A stretch of 64,000 bases of DNA. It comes from Ypsolopha sequella. Its lineage: Eukaryota > Arthropoda > Insecta > Lepidoptera > Ypsolophidae. A program made the position numbers and the translations under genes. Below are positions 63,695 through 64,000 of this stretch, one piece after another (positions within the stretch are counted from its first letter, which is position 1; every line of letters begins with the position of its first letter). Location of the stretch: positions 8,060,001 through 8,124,000 of the forward strand of contig OW204012.1 of NCBI GenBank assembly GCA_934047225.1, written 5' to 3'. The notes beneath the pieces were generated by a model. That model was not told the DNA's origin. It worked only from the letters and a program-made list of their open reading frames with translations, and did no database searches.

Positions 63695-63900
63695 GTGCAT
63701 CGCCCTTAATGAGGGTTTGAATTTGTGTATTATGTATGTGTGAGGGTGTGTGTGTGTAATAATCAAAGTTTTGGTCTTGCCGTGTGTTGCAAGCAATTAA
63801 GTTTAGTACTATTAGTTCCTAGAATGTACTAAATTTATTAAATAAAAATAAATAATTAAAAAAATAAAAAACATGACTGCCATAATTTCAAAATTAACTT
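63695..63900. other. Unassigned DNA
   Basis: 'gtgtgtgtgtaataatc' is a short GT tract. No gene. The 87-codon minus frame over 63533-63796 is antisense to the candidate exon and unsupported. Confidence 0.35.
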
Positions 63901-63906
63901 AGTAAC

Positions 63907-63985
63907 GAGACCCAGTGCAGTCCGGACAGCTCTACATTGGATACGTGTTGTTTTGTGTGTCCCCCGACTGCACTGGGTGTCGTCT
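63907..63985. repeat. Terminal hairpin
   Basis: 'gacccagtgcagtccgg' faces 'ccgactgcactgggtgtc' with about 40 bp between. Possibly one end of an element cut by the window edge. Confidence 0.65.
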
Positions 63986-64000
63986 AAGTTTTTTGAAATT

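Noticed and set aside
63533..63796. 87-codon minus ORF
   Set aside because: Crosses the candidate exon antisense and a GT tract, with no motif.

Overview
The window is nuclear DNA from an insect, almost certainly a moth or butterfly. It is AT-rich, has almost no long open frames, and is densely packed with small interspersed repeats. Several match, from memory, repeats common in Lepidoptera: tRNA-headed SINEs with a 'tttccttacgatgttttcc' body, 3' ends of RTE-type LINEs ending in an AYVQQW peptide and a (GATG)n tail, and LINE 3' UTRs with 'gggttccgtaccc' and 'gacagacggacagacag' blocks. No search was run, so the species is unknown.

From 1 to 55 kb the window is a mosaic of repeats with no convincing host gene. 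Hairpin MITEs are the main class. One family has four copies of identical 266-bp length (27469, 35505, 43299, 46834); others have one to three copies. There are also 5'-truncated LINE ends (some with target-site duplications), five tRNA-derived SINE copies, fragments of a retroelement ORF, a mariner transposase remnant, a Harbinger-like derivative with a possible MADF start, a 48-bp minisatellite (18.37-18.98 kb) and several nested insertions. The interval 48.6-52.4 kb has few recognisable repeats. It carries a TATA plus initiator pair (51.34 kb) and a 66-codon ORF for a possible single-pass membrane peptide (52.07 kb).

The main feature is a structurally complete DIRS-type tyrosine-recombinase retrotransposon at 56101-61942. 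It has 149-bp inverted terminal repeats that are identical by eye, an internal complementary region joining copies of both outer ends, and three intact ORFs: Gag-like, RT/RNase H/methyltransferase-like, and tyrosine recombinase. It sits in an older repeat, and the 26.5-kb relative of that repeat shows the unoccupied site: one CTATTT core, no other duplication. A leader intron, a UGA-C stop and a -1 slippery heptamer suggest how overlapping frames might be expressed. Gag would package the RNA, RT/RNase H would copy it, the internal complementary region would template closure of a circle, and the recombinase would insert the circle.

Right of this lie a hAT-like MITE with a perfect 8-bp target duplication (62316-62796), a third copy of a dispersed repeat, and a possible host exon (63551-63688) with good splice sites and an open frame throughout.
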